From JBFAPK01 sp040676675 (GTDB taxonomy: Bacteria; Actinomycetota; Actinomycetes; Mycobacteriales; Micromonosporaceae): 64,000 nucleotides of DNA. Location of the stretch: the NCBI RefSeq assembly GCF_040676675.1, contig NZ_JBFAPK010000021.1, positions 1 through 64,000 on the forward strand. The letters are read 5' to 3'. The position numbers and the translations under genes were made by a program. This document shows, piece after piece, positions 18,081 to 26,193 of the stretch. Below the pieces are notes generated by a model, which was not told where the DNA came from, searched no databases, and was given only the letters and a program-made list of their open reading frames with translations. Numbering within the stretch: the first letter of the stretch is position 1; every line of letters starts with the position of its first letter.

Positions 18081-18120
18081 GGTGCGGCTCCGGGTCCTCG
18101 ACCCGGAGCCGCACCGCTTT
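18081..18120. terminator. bidirectional hairpin terminator
   Basis: A perfect 16-bp stem (18081-18096 with 18100-18115) has a CTC loop and is followed by GCTTT. It lies between the convergent sialidase and DoxX-like genes. Confidence 0.85.
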
Positions 18121-18129
18121 CCGCCGCGC

Positions 18130-18480
18130 TCAGGAGGCGGCCGAGAACAGCACCAGCGAGGCGACCACCGGGGCCAGGTACAGCAGCGGGAACGGCACGT
18201 GCGAGAACGAGCGGGCCCGCAGCACCGTCACCACGGCGCCGACGAAGTAGAGCACCAGACCGATCCCGGCCAGGACGCCGAGGACCGGCACGGACAGGCC
18301 GACCACCAGGCCGACCGCGCCCGCCAGCTTCGCCGTGGCCAGCCACGGCCGCCAGGAGTCCGGTACGCCGTAGGCGGCCAGCGGCTCCACGACCCACCTG
18401 GCGCGGAAGTACATGGAAAACGCCGAGAAGGCCACCCAGGCGGCCGCCGCGACGGTGACGATGACGTAAGCGGTGTTCAT
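18130..18480 (-). CDS. DoxX-like membrane protein
   Basis: A 116-aa protein with four hydrophobic helices (YVIVTVAAAAWVAFSAF; LAGAVGLVVGLSVPVLGVLA; IGLVLYFVGAVVTVL; LLYLAPVVASLVLF), the typical size and layout of DoxX/DoxX-like proteins. The N-terminal segment includes RARWVVEPLAAYGVPDSWRP. Relatives act in thiol or oxidative-stress complexes, but no partner is visible here. The ATG at 18480 follows GAGGAGA. Confidence 0.85.
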   Translation of the reverse strand: MNTAYVIVTVAAAAWVAFSAFSMYFRARWVVEPLAAYGVPDSWRPWLATAKLAGAVGLVVGLSVPVLGVLAGIGLVLYFVGAVVTVLRARSFSHVPFPLLYLAPVVASLVLFSAAS

Positions 18481-18585
18481 CAGGCTTCTCCTCAGATCGT
18501 GCCGCTGCTGGGGAGACACCGCCCGCGGGACCGATGTGACCGCTCGCGCCGGTCGAGCCGACGAAGTGACCCAACGCACAGCCGC

Positions 18586-18623
18586 GCCGGTGGTACGGCC
18601 CGGGACCGGGCCGTACCACCGGC
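18586..18623. terminator. terminator of the M1 aminopeptidase gene
   Basis: A perfect 17-bp inverted repeat (18586-18602 and 18607-18623) with a GGAC loop lies just past the stop codon of the minus-strand aminopeptidase gene. Confidence 0.8.
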
Positions 18624-18647
18624 GGGAGGCGCTCGGGCGGTGGCGGG

Positions 18648-20867
18648 TCAGTACCGCCTCGACTGCCCGCCGGGCAGCGGCGTCCCCGTCCCGGGGTGCC
18701 CGGCTCGCCCGCCCCGGCCGGCGGCCCGTACCGCGTCGGCGGCCCGTACCGCGTCGGCCGCCGGCCGGGCGTCGTGGGCGGCGGCGAGCGCCCCGGTCAA
18801 CGCGGGCCTGCCCGGGGTGAAGAGCCACGCGTCGAAGAGCGCGCCCAGCGACCTGCCGGAGATCCGCTCGGCGAGCGCCACGAAGTCGGCGGTGTTGACG
18901 TTGCCGCCGGCCTTCGACGACGTCCAGGTGCGCAGGATGGTGAAGAAGGTGGCGTCCCCGACGGTGTTCCGCAGCGCCTGCAGGGTCATCGCCCCGCGGC
19001 CGTAGACGAAGCCGGAGAGCATCTCCTCCGGTCCGGGGTCGCCGATGGTGAGCTCCCACACCGGGTCGTCGGCCGGGAGCGCGTCGTAGTAGCTGTCGAA
19101 GGTCTCCTGTACGGTCGAGCGGCCCTCGTGCTCGGCCCAGAGCCACTCGGCGTAGGTGGCGAAGCCCTCGTTGAGCCAGGTGTCCTTCCACTGCCGGACC
19201 GTCAGGCTGTCCCCGAACCACTGGTGGGCCAACTCGTGCACCACCGTGCTGACGGCCTGGTTGCGGTAGTAGAAGAAGTCCGGCGAGTAGATCGGCCGGG
19301 TCTGGTTCTCCAGTGCGAAGCCGATCGGCGCGTCGTCGACGATCGCGCCCGCCACCGGGAACGGGTACGGCCCGAACTGGCCCGAGAGGAACTTGATGAT
19401 CTCCGGCTGCCGGGCCAGCGTGGTGTCGATGACCCCGCCCGCGGACGGGAGCTGGTCGACGGTCGCGGAGCGCCAGGTGCTCGGGTTGGCCGGGCTGCCC
19501 GCCGGAGCGCCGGGCGTGGACCAGCCGTCCAGCGTGTCCCCGTCCGTCTCGAACGAGGTGCTGCCGGCGCCGGTCGAGACCGTCACGTCGTCCAGGTAGA
19601 CGCCGGTGCGCGGGGTGTCGTCCTCCCCCGGGCCCGGCTGCTTGGTCACGTACGAGAGGGAGACCTCCACCCGCTTGCCCGTGTACGCGCCCAGGTCGGC
19701 GGTCCAGGGACCGTACTCGTCGCCGTAGTTGAAGGAGCTCGACCCGTACCACCGGCCGGTGGTGCCGGTGGGCTCGCACGTGCCGTCGGCGGCGGCGGTC
19801 AGGTAGTGGGCGAGGAACGGGTGCGTCCCGTCGCAGAGCGAGCCGGCCCAGGTGCGGGCGACCCCGTCGACGTCCGGCAGGGTCGTCCAGTCGTCCGCGC
19901 CGACGGTGTGCGCCTCGACGAAGAAGTACCCGGCGTCCGGTGTGGACAGATCCACCCAGAAGCTGAGTCGCGCGCCGCCGGCCGGCACGTCGATGGTCCG
20001 GGTCAGCCGCTTGTACGCCGGCACCTCGGCGCCGGAGTAGAGCAGCCGGTCACCGGTACGCGGCCCGACCACCGGGCCGGTCAGCCGGGTGTCGACGGCG
20101 TCCCAGTACCGGATGCCGTCCTGCTGGTAGGCGCGCAGGTCGTACCGGCCGACGGTCACCGTGGCCAGGTAGGGTGCCATCGGTTCGCGCGCGTCCCAGC
20201 TCCACGTGGTCGAACCGTTGCGGCTGGTCCGGCCGGTCAGGACGCCGTTCGCGACGGCCGTCAGGCCGTCCGGCACGGTGACCCGCGTGGTGTAGGCCGC
20301 CTTGTCGCTCGGGTGGTCGTTCACCGGGAACCAGGTGGCCGCGACGTGCGGCTCGCCCGCGATCAGCAGGCCGTCGTCGGTGTGCACGACCCCGGAGGTG
20401 CCGATCGCCGGGTCGTCGACGGTCTGCGGCACGCCGTCGTACCGGACCACGGTGGTGAAGGTGGTGGCGTCCGGCAGCCCCCGCGACGGTGTCACGGTCA
20501 GCTCGCCGCCGTCCCGGCGCCACGTCGCCGGACGCCCGTCGACCGTGATCGACCGGACGGTCAGCCCCTGGAGGTCGAGGTTGAAGGCGGAGAGGTTCTG
20601 CGTGGCGACCGAGGTGATCGTCGCGACGCCGGTCAGCACGTCCGTCGCGGGGGCGTAGGTGAGGTCCAGACCGTAGTGCCGGACGTCGTAGCCGCCGTTG
20701 CCGGCCAGCGGCAGGTACGGATCGCCCGCGCCCGGCGCGCCCGGGGTGAACGTCCCTCCGCCCGGGGTGAACGTCAGTCCGCCCCGGGCCGCCGTCGCGC
20801 CGGTCGGCGGCGCGAGCAGGGTGGCGGCGAGAGCGAGGGACAGTGCGGGCATGGCTCTGCGTAACAT
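18648..20867 (-). CDS. secreted M1-family aminopeptidase with inserted beta-sandwich domain
   Basis: A 739-aa exported metallopeptidase with a signal peptide (residues 1-27) and an N-terminal beta-saddle domain. The gluzincin core has HELAHQWFG near 544-552 (zinc His pair and catalytic Glu), WLNEGFATYAEW (third zinc ligand) and GFALENQTRP, which corresponds to the GxMEN substrate loop. Between the saddle and catalytic domains sits an extra block of roughly 170 residues (about 265-440) rich in beta strands, resembling non-catalytic domains of immune-inhibitor-A-type peptidases. The C-terminus has a degenerate repeat (AADAVR) from a 15-bp DNA duplication at 18720-18755. Confidence 0.9.
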   Translation of the reverse strand: MLRRAMPALSLALAATLLAPPTGATAARGGLTFTPGGGTFTPGAPGAGDPYLPLAGNGGYDVRHYGLDLTYAPATDVLTGVATITSVATQNLSAFNLDLQGLTVRSITVDGRPATWRRDGGELTVTPSRGLPDATTFTTVVRYDGVPQTVDDPAIGTSGVVHTDDGLLIAGEPHVAATWFPVNDHPSDKAAYTTRVTVPDGLTAVANGVLTGRTSRNGSTTWSWDAREPMAPYLATVTVGRYDLRAYQQDGIRYWDAVDTRLTGPVVGPRTGDRLLYSGAEVPAYKRLTRTIDVPAGGARLSFWVDLSTPDAGYFFVEAHTVGADDWTTLPDVDGVARTWAGSLCDGTHPFLAHYLTAAADGTCEPTGTTGRWYGSSSFNYGDEYGPWTADLGAYTGKRVEVSLSYVTKQPGPGEDDTPRTGVYLDDVTVSTGAGSTSFETDGDTLDGWSTPGAPAGSPANPSTWRSATVDQLPSAGGVIDTTLARQPEIIKFLSGQFGPYPFPVAGAIVDDAPIGFALENQTRPIYSPDFFYYRNQAVSTVVHELAHQWFGDSLTVRQWKDTWLNEGFATYAEWLWAEHEGRSTVQETFDSYYDALPADDPVWELTIGDPGPEEMLSGFVYGRGAMTLQALRNTVGDATFFTILRTWTSSKAGGNVNTADFVALAERISGRSLGALFDAWLFTPGRPALTGALAAAHDARPAADAVRAADAVRAAGRGGRAGHPGTGTPLPGGQSRRY

Positions 20868-21095
20868 GTCTTCTCCGCATGGGTCGGAACGCGAGACGGC
20901 ACCGGGCCCGGAAGATCGACGGGCGCCGGCGCCACCGACGCGGTCATGCTATTTGCGGAGCACCGAGGTGGACGGTGGCGCCGACGAACACGTTCCGGCC
21001 CGCGAATTGTCCGCCGACCATGCAACGCAATGCCCTCCCGGTACCGATGTCGGAGCCGACCGGCCGGATCGGTGCCCGACTCGGCGCCGGGGTGC

Positions 21096-21749
21096 TCAGC
21101 GGGCGGGGGGCCCGTCCGGCGCGGAGCGGCCCGGGGCGGCGGCGAGCAGCCGCGCGAGCTGCCCGAGGTCGTCGACGCGCAGGTCGCCGTCGCAACCCTT
21201 GAGCGCGGCGGTCATCGCGCCGGCGGCCCGCCCGGCCCGCAACCCGATCTCGGTGTCCTCGACGACCAGGCAGCGCGCGACCGGTACGTCCAGCAGTTCG
21301 GCGCCGCGCCGGTAGCCCTCCGGGTCGGGCTTGCCCGCGCTGACGTCCCCGAGGGTGAGCAGCACCGGCGGGTCGATACCGGCGGCGGCGAGCCGGACCT
21401 TGGCGAGGCTCGGGTCCGCGCTGGTCACCACCGCCCACGGCAGCTCCAGCCGGCGGAGCGTCGCCAGCAGTTCGTCGGCACCGCGGGTGGGCCCGACGTC
21501 GGACAGGTCGTCGTACTCCAGCGCCAGTAGGCGGCCGGCGGACGTGGCGACCGCCGCGTCGTCCAGTTCGGGCAGCAGCCGGCGGATCGTGCTCTCGGCG
21601 GGGCTGCCGTGGGCGATCGCCAGTACCGCCTCCGGGTCGACGTCGTGCTCGCCCGCCCACGTACGCCAGGCACGCTCGACGGCGGCGTCCGAGTCCACCA
21701 AGGTACCGTCCATGTCCAGCAGCACGCCCCTGATCGTCGACAGGTCCAC
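21096..21749 (-). CDS. HAD-superfamily sugar-phosphatase-like hydrolase
   Basis: A 217-aa HAD subfamily IA hydrolase: LLDMDGTLVDSD (nucleophile and acid Asp), VVTSADPS (motif II Ser/Thr), the Lys in DVSAGKPDPEGY (motif III) and VVEDTEIGLRAG (motif IV). The cap domain and size match the beta-phosphoglucomutase / 2-deoxyglucose-6-phosphatase group. GTG 21749 has GGGAGG upstream. It is divergent from a ROK regulator, which suggests a sugar-phosphate substrate and shared control. Confidence 0.88.
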   Translation of the reverse strand: MDLSTIRGVLLDMDGTLVDSDAAVERAWRTWAGEHDVDPEAVLAIAHGSPAESTIRRLLPELDDAAVATSAGRLLALEYDDLSDVGPTRGADELLATLRRLELPWAVVTSADPSLAKVRLAAAGIDPPVLLTLGDVSAGKPDPEGYRRGAELLDVPVARCLVVEDTEIGLRAGRAAGAMTAALKGCDGDLRVDDLGQLARLLAAAPGRSAPDGPPAR

Positions 21750-21767
21750 CGCTGCCTCCCTCCGAAT

Positions 21768-21786
21768 ATACTCGTAGCCCGAGCAT
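21768..21786. promoter_or_regulatory. candidate ROK operator in a divergent promoter
   Basis: An imperfect inverted repeat, ATACTCG - TAGCC - CGAGCAT (6 of 7 arm positions pair), lies midway between the HAD and ROK starts in a 56-bp divergent gap. Its place fits autoregulation by the ROK protein. Confidence 0.35.
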
Positions 21787-21805
21787 AAGGTGGTGAACGC
21801 GATTC

Positions 21806-22990
21806 ATGCCAGCCCCTTCGCGCCAGCGCGCCGAGACGGCCCGCTGGCACACCGCCGCGCAGGTACTGGCCGCGTTGCGCCGCCAGCCCGACATCACCCG
21901 GGCGGCGATGGCCCAGCAGCTGCACCTGTCCAGCGGATCGGCGACCGAGGTGTTGGCCCGGATGCGTGAGGTCCGGCTCCTCGACGAGGAACCGGCCCCG
22001 ATCCGGGGCCGCGGACGCCCCACCACCCTGCTGCGGCCCCACCGCGGCGGACCGGTGGTGCTGGCGCTCGACCTGCGCCACGAGGACTGGAGATCGGCCC
22101 TGGCGACCGTCGACGGGCGGCTGCACGAGCCGCGCGTCCACCGCCACCGCAGCCGCGAACCGGAGCATGTCCTGGCCGACCTGCGCGGTCACCTCCGGCG
22201 CGTCCATCGGCGGTACGGTCCCCGGCTGCGCGCCGCGTCCCTCGCCGTCGCGGCGGCCATCCACGGCGACCGCCTCGTGCAGGCGTCCGCCCTCGGTTGG
22301 GGCCCGGTCGACCTCGCCTCCGTCGCCGAGGGCACCGGCCTGCCGCTGCTCGCCGGCAACGACGCCACCCTCGCGGGCATCGCCGAGGCCCGTACCGGCG
22401 CGTCCACCGCCGGCGGGACCGCGCTGCACCTGATCGTCGAGGTCGGCATCGGCGGTACCCTCACCGTGGCGGGAGAGGCGGTCACCGGTGCACACGGCGC
22501 CGGCGGCGAGTACGGCCACCTCCCCTTCGGCGACCGGAGCCAACGCTGCCCCTGCGGCGCCCGCGGCTGCTGGGACCTCGACGTCGACGGCCGCGCCCTG
22601 GCCCGGCACCTCGGCGAGCCGGAGCCCGCCGATCCCCGCACCTACGCGCGGGCGGTACTCGACCGTGCCGCGAGCGACCCGTACGCCCGGCGGGCCGTCT
22701 CGACCGTCGCGGCGGCCCTCGGAGCGGGCATCGCCGGCCTGGTCAACCTCCACGACCCCGAGGTGGTGACGCTCGGCGGGCTCGGCTCGGCCCTGCGTAC
22801 GGCGGCGAGCGCCCCGTTCGACGCCGCGTACCTCGACGGTCTGATGGCCTTCCACCGCGCCCGACCGCCGCTCGTGCTGGACGCCGCGCACGGCGACGAC
22901 GGGCCGCTGCGCGGCGCGGCGCTGGTGGGCCTCGACCACGTCACCGCCGAAGCGGCCCTCGCCACCTGGGCCGTCGAGTTCCGGATGTAG
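21806..22990 (+). CDS. ROK-family transcriptional regulator
   Basis: A 394-aa protein with an N-terminal winged HTH (residues 12-60: TAAQVLAALRRQPDITRAAMAQQL) and a C-terminal ROK ASKHA domain. The ROK signature includes GAGGEYGHL and the zinc motif CPCGARGCWD. Such proteins sense sugars or sugar phosphates and control transport and catabolism genes. The divergent HAD phosphatase is its most likely target. Confidence 0.9.
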   Translation: MPAPSRQRAETARWHTAAQVLAALRRQPDITRAAMAQQLHLSSGSATEVLARMREVRLLDEEPAPIRGRGRPTTLLRPHRGGPVVLALDLRHEDWRSALATVDGRLHEPRVHRHRSREPEHVLADLRGHLRRVHRRYGPRLRAASLAVAAAIHGDRLVQASALGWGPVDLASVAEGTGLPLLAGNDATLAGIAEARTGASTAGGTALHLIVEVGIGGTLTVAGEAVTGAHGAGGEYGHLPFGDRSQRCPCGARGCWDLDVDGRALARHLGEPEPADPRTYARAVLDRAASDPYARRAVSTVAAALGAGIAGLVNLHDPEVVTLGGLGSALRTAASAPFDAAYLDGLMAFHRARPPLVLDAAHGDDGPLRGAALVGLDHVTAEAALATWAVEFRM

Positions 22991-23005
22991 CCAGGCATCG
23001 TTCGA

Positions 23006-23069
23006 TGATTGTTAGTCGGAAACCGGTGCTCCGGGCCCAGGGGTACGCCGGTAGCGGACTAGCGATCAA
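23006..23069. repeat. 64-bp palindromic element, copy A
   Basis: The element opens TGATTGTTAGTC and ends GGACTAGCGATCAA. These termini are imperfect inverted repeats (TGATYGYTAGTC consensus) with inner ACCGGT/GCCGGT arms and a central CCGGGCCC. It is the same length as copy B at 24119-24182 and matches it over both ends. The terminal TCA supplies the stop codon of the minus-strand AbiEi/DUF559 gene (23066-23068). Confidence 0.8.
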
Positions 23070-24001
23070 CGGGAAGGCCGGTCGGCGGGAGCACGGGTAC
23101 GGCGGGCGGCCAGGATGGCGAGGACTTCCTGACGCACCGCGGCAGTCTCGCGGACCAGCCGGCGATGCGTGAACCGGACCACCAGGATCCCGAGGGCGGC
23201 CAACGCCGCGTCCCGGCGCAGGTCGATCTCGCGCTGGCGGAGGTCCCCGTGCGTGGCGGCGCCGTCAAGCTCGAAGTCGACCCGCTCGTGTTCCGCGTAG
23301 ACGTCGAGGTACACGGTGCGGCCGGCCACCCGCATGCGCACCTGGCGCTGGAACGAAGGCATGCCCGAGCCGCTGAAGACATGATCGTGTCCCCAGATTT
23401 CGAGGGCGCTGTGGCAACCGGCGGCGAGCCGGTCCAAGAGCACTCGGAGCCTCACCCGCCCGGTCAGCTTCGGGGCGCGCGCCATGGCCGCCACTATCCG
23501 CGCCGGTGTGGTCAGTCGATCGTTGACCGCTCGGATCACCGGTCCCGGCGCGTCGGCGGAGGGCAGCAGCGGCCAGGCGTCGACCAGTGCCCGCTCGATA
23601 CGGGTGACCGACAGACCACGGCGCACCACCACCTGCGGCGGCTCGGCGGTGAAGTCACGTTGCTGGTGGATCGTCAGGCCCGGCCGGCTGCGCAGTCCCG
23701 ACCCGGCCGGGACGGTGAGGTGCACCGCCTCGCCGGGGAGATGCGACCGCACCCCCCACACGTCGAGTGCGGTGGTGTGACTCAACGCCCCTCGGCCCCG
23801 CCCGTAGTGCAGCGCCGCCCGGCGGAGCAGTCGCGACGTGGGTTCGAGCCGGGCGTCGAGATAGACCCCCGGCAGCATGCGACGCAGGTGACCGGTGCGG
23901 ACGGCCCGCTCCAGGATCCACACCGGAAGCGCCTGCCCGGCCTCGGCGCGCGTCACCAGCCCGCCGCCCTGGTCCACCAGGGATCTGAGCAGAGGATTCA
24001 C
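23066..24001 (-). CDS. AbiEi-type N-terminal / DUF559 endonuclease-like protein
   Basis: A 311-aa protein. The N-terminal ~70 residues resemble the AbiEi antitoxin winged-helix domain (LVTRAEAGQALPVWILERAVRTGHLRRM, split by a helix turn). The C-terminal ~100 residues match DUF559, a Vsr-like PD-(D/E)XK fold, with VYLDVYAEHERVDFELDGAATHG and a following RRDAALAALGILVVRFT. Such stand-alone proteins are common in actinobacteria and are usually called AbiEi-family, yet no AbiEii toxin gene is adjacent. Each end of the gene is bordered by a 64-bp palindromic element, and its stop codon lies inside one of them. Confidence 0.78.
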   Translation of the reverse strand: MNPLLRSLVDQGGGLVTRAEAGQALPVWILERAVRTGHLRRMLPGVYLDARLEPTSRLLRRAALHYGRGRGALSHTTALDVWGVRSHLPGEAVHLTVPAGSGLRSRPGLTIHQQRDFTAEPPQVVVRRGLSVTRIERALVDAWPLLPSADAPGPVIRAVNDRLTTPARIVAAMARAPKLTGRVRLRVLLDRLAAGCHSALEIWGHDHVFSGSGMPSFQRQVRMRVAGRTVYLDVYAEHERVDFELDGAATHGDLRQREIDLRRDAALAALGILVVRFTHRRLVRETAAVRQEVLAILAARRTRAPADRPSR

Positions 24002-24118
24002 GACGTCGAACGTGGCGGAAGGCCGGTGCCGTCGCCACCGGTCACGTCGGTGGCTGTGGACAACCGCTTGCCCGGTGGAAAGCTCCCGGCCGGCGGGATG
24101 ATCTGTTACGTACCCGCC

Positions 24119-24182
24119 TGATCGTCAGTCGAGAACCGGTGCCGAGAGCGGCCGGACGAGCCGGTGGGCGACTAACGATCAT
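24119..24182. repeat. 64-bp palindromic element, copy B
   Basis: The element opens TGATCGTCAGTCG and ends CGACTAACGATCAT, so the ends are inverted repeats with one mismatch in 13. Inner AACCGG and GCCGGT arms are also shared with copy A (23006-23069), which lies in direct orientation on the other side of the AbiEi/DUF559 gene. It also sits just past the 3' end of the minus-strand VOC gene. Confidence 0.8.
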
Positions 24183-24196
24183 CCGTCGGACAAGGC

Positions 24197-24586
24197 TCAG
24201 GGGGCGAAGCAGCAGAACTCGTTGCCCTCCGGGTCGGCCAGCACGTCCCAGGAGATGTCGCCGCCCTTGCGGCGCAGCAGCGTGGCGCCGGCCCGCAGCA
24301 GCGCGTCGGTGTCGCCGACGACGTCGAGGTGCATGCGGTTCTTGACGGTCTTGCGCTCCGGTACCGGGATGATCCAGATCAGCGGGCCCGCGCCGGTCGG
24401 GTCCACGATCGGTACCGGCCATTCGGCGGGGCGTGGGCCGTCGGCCGGTGGCTCCAACTCGTCCTTGCGCCGGTAGCCGAGGGTTTCGCACCACCAGTCG
24501 GCCAGGCGCTGGTGGTCGTTGGCGTCCAGGCAGAGGTCCTTGAACCGCGCCAGCGGCCCGGACCGCGCGTCGTCGTGCTCGCTCAT
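24197..24586 (-). CDS. VOC-family (glyoxalase-like) protein
   Basis: A 129-aa vicinal-oxygen-chelate protein: FKDLCLDANDHQRLADWWCETLGY, then NRMHLDVV and WDVLADPEGNEFCCF, the two beta-alpha-beta-beta-beta halves of the fold with metal-ligand positions (His in HLD and the late Glu). It belongs to the group often annotated as glyoxalase/bleomycin-resistance-like. Substrate unknown. A monocistronic minus-strand gene. Confidence 0.88.
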   Translation of the reverse strand: MSEHDDARSGPLARFKDLCLDANDHQRLADWWCETLGYRRKDELEPPADGPRPAEWPVPIVDPTGAGPLIWIIPVPERKTVKNRMHLDVVGDTDALLRAGATLLRRKGGDISWDVLADPEGNEFCCFAP

Positions 24587-24668
24587 GGCGCCACTATCGC
24601 AGGCGGTGCGGCTCCGCGCCCGTTCCACCGCCGCACGGGCCGGTCTGTCCGGCGCCTCGTCGATCGCG

Positions 24669-25502
24669 CTATGCGGGTCGCGCTCGCCCACGGGCGCGGT
24701 GCGGTCCGGCGGGGGAAACCGCCGCCGGGAACGTGACCCGGACGGTGGTGCCCTGCCCGGGTGTCGAGGTGACCCCGGCGGTGCCGCCGTGCGCGGTGAC
24801 GATCGCCTCGACGATGGCCAGCCCCAACCCCGAGGTGCCACCGGTGTCGCGGCTGCGGCTGGGGTCGGCGCGGTAGAAACGCTCGAACAGGTGCGGCAGA
24901 TGTTCCGGCGCGATCCCGTCGCCCTCGTCGCGTACCGTGACCAGCACCTCCCCGTCCCGGGAGCCGACGGTGACGGTGACCGGCGTGCCGGGCGGGGTGT
25001 GCTGCACCGCGTTGCCGACGAGGTTGCGCAGCACCTGTTGGATGCGCGGGCCGTCCCCGTCGACGACCGCTTCCGCCACCCCCCGCAGGGTGATGGTGCG
25101 GTCGGCGCTGACCACCCGGGCGTCGTCCACCACCTCGCCGGCCAGCGCCACCACGTCCACCGGCTCGCGGTCCAGCGGCCGGGCCCCGTCGAGGTGGGCC
25201 AGCAGCGCCAGCTCCTCGACGAGCAGCCGCATCCGGTCCACCTCGGCCTGCATCCGTTCCATGGCGTGGTCGAGTTCGTCGGGGTCGCGCAGGCCGCCCT
25301 GGACGTAGAGGTCGATCCAGCCGTGCATGGTCGCCAGCGGCGTACGCAGTTCGTGGCTGGCGTCGGCGACGAAGCTGCGCAGCCTCTCCTCGGCCCGCCG
25401 CCGGGCGTCGAACGCCCGCTGGACCGCGGCGGTGATCGCGGTGGCTTCCGGGCCGGCGAGCAGCCCGATGAGGGCCAGCCGCCACCGGGAGGATCGGCTC
25501 AT
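24669..25502 (-). CDS. histidine kinase lacking its sensor region
   Basis: A 277-aa kinase core. HisKA has the H-box SFVADASHELRTPL (His50), and HATPase_c has the N-box NLVGNAVQHTPPG, G1 DEGDGIAPEHL, F-box FERFYRADPS and G2 GTSGLGLAIV. Classical OmpR-partner kinases are 450-500 aa with two TM helices, a periplasmic sensor and HAMP. Here the first ~17 residues (MSRSSRWRLALIGLLAG) look like the beginning of a normal N-terminal tag and TM1, joined directly to a HAMP-end-like segment (TAITAAVQRAFDARRRAEE). An internal deletion of the sensor is the simplest reading. The ATG overlaps the response-regulator stop (ATGA). Confidence 0.88.
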   Translation of the reverse strand: MSRSSRWRLALIGLLAGPEATAITAAVQRAFDARRRAEERLRSFVADASHELRTPLATMHGWIDLYVQGGLRDPDELDHAMERMQAEVDRMRLLVEELALLAHLDGARPLDREPVDVVALAGEVVDDARVVSADRTITLRGVAEAVVDGDGPRIQQVLRNLVGNAVQHTPPGTPVTVTVGSRDGEVLVTVRDEGDGIAPEHLPHLFERFYRADPSRSRDTGGTSGLGLAIVEAIVTAHGGTAGVTSTPGQGTTVRVTFPAAVSPAGPHRARGRARPA

Positions 25503-26188
25503 CGCCGCACCGCCCGCAGGCTGTACCCGAACCCCCGTACGGTGTGGATCAGTGACGGCCCGCCAAAGTCGATCTTTCGGCGGAGGTTCGAGACGAAGCG
25601 CTCGACCACCCCCGCGTCGCCGCCGAAGTCGTACTGCCAGACGTGTTCGAGGATCTGTGCCTTGGAGACCACTCGCCCGGTATTGGCCAGCAGGTAGCGC
25701 AGCAGCCGGAACTCGGTGGGAGAGAGCTCGACCGGGCGCCCGCCCCGGGTCACCACGTGCCGGGACTCGTCCAGCTCCAGGTCGCCGCAGCGCAACACCC
25801 CCTCCGGAAGCGCCGGCGGCACCCGGCGGGAACGCCGCAGCAGCGCCTCCAGCCGCGCGGCCACCTCCACCACGTTGAACGGCTTGGTGAGGTAGTCGTC
25901 CCCGCCCAGGCGCAGCCCGCGCACCCGGTCGTCCAGTTCGTCGCGGGCGGTCAGGAACATCACCGGCACGTGGACGCCCCGCGAGCGCAGCAGGTGCAGC
26001 AGGTCGAAGCCGTCCGTGCCGGGCAGCATCACGTCCAGCACGATCGCGTCGGGCGGGTGCGCCCCGATCGCGGCGAGGGCGGCCGGCACGTCGCCGACCG
26101 CCTCGACCTCGAACCCCGCGAACCGCAGCGCGGACAGCAGCAGTTCCCGCAGCCCCGGATCGTCGTCCACCACCAGAATGCGGTCCAC
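25499..26188 (-). CDS. OmpR/PhoB-family response regulator
   Basis: A 229-aa regulator. The receiver domain has the acidic pair VVDDD, phospho-acceptor Asp52 in VLDVMLPG, the Thr in FLTAR and the Lys in YLTKPF. The C-terminal winged HTH (Trans_reg_C) has LSPTEFRLLRYLL and VERFVSNLRRKI. The GTG at 26188 is five bases from the MMPL gene stop, and the stop overlaps the kinase ATG, so MMPL, regulator and kinase form one operon. It probably controls the MMPL transporter gene. Confidence 0.92.
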   Translation of the reverse strand: MDRILVVDDDPGLRELLLSALRFAGFEVEAVGDVPAALAAIGAHPPDAIVLDVMLPGTDGFDLLHLLRSRGVHVPVMFLTARDELDDRVRGLRLGGDDYLTKPFNVVEVAARLEALLRRSRRVPPALPEGVLRCGDLELDESRHVVTRGGRPVELSPTEFRLLRYLLANTGRVVSKAQILEHVWQYDFGGDAGVVERFVSNLRRKIDFGGPSLIHTVRGFGYSLRAVRR

Positions 26189-26193
26189 GTTCC

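Noticed and set aside
23066..24001. Complete AbiE toxin-antitoxin pair
   Set aside because: Only an AbiEi-like N-terminus is present, and it is fused to a DUF559 nuclease-like domain. No nucleotidyltransferase toxin (AbiEii) gene is adjacent.
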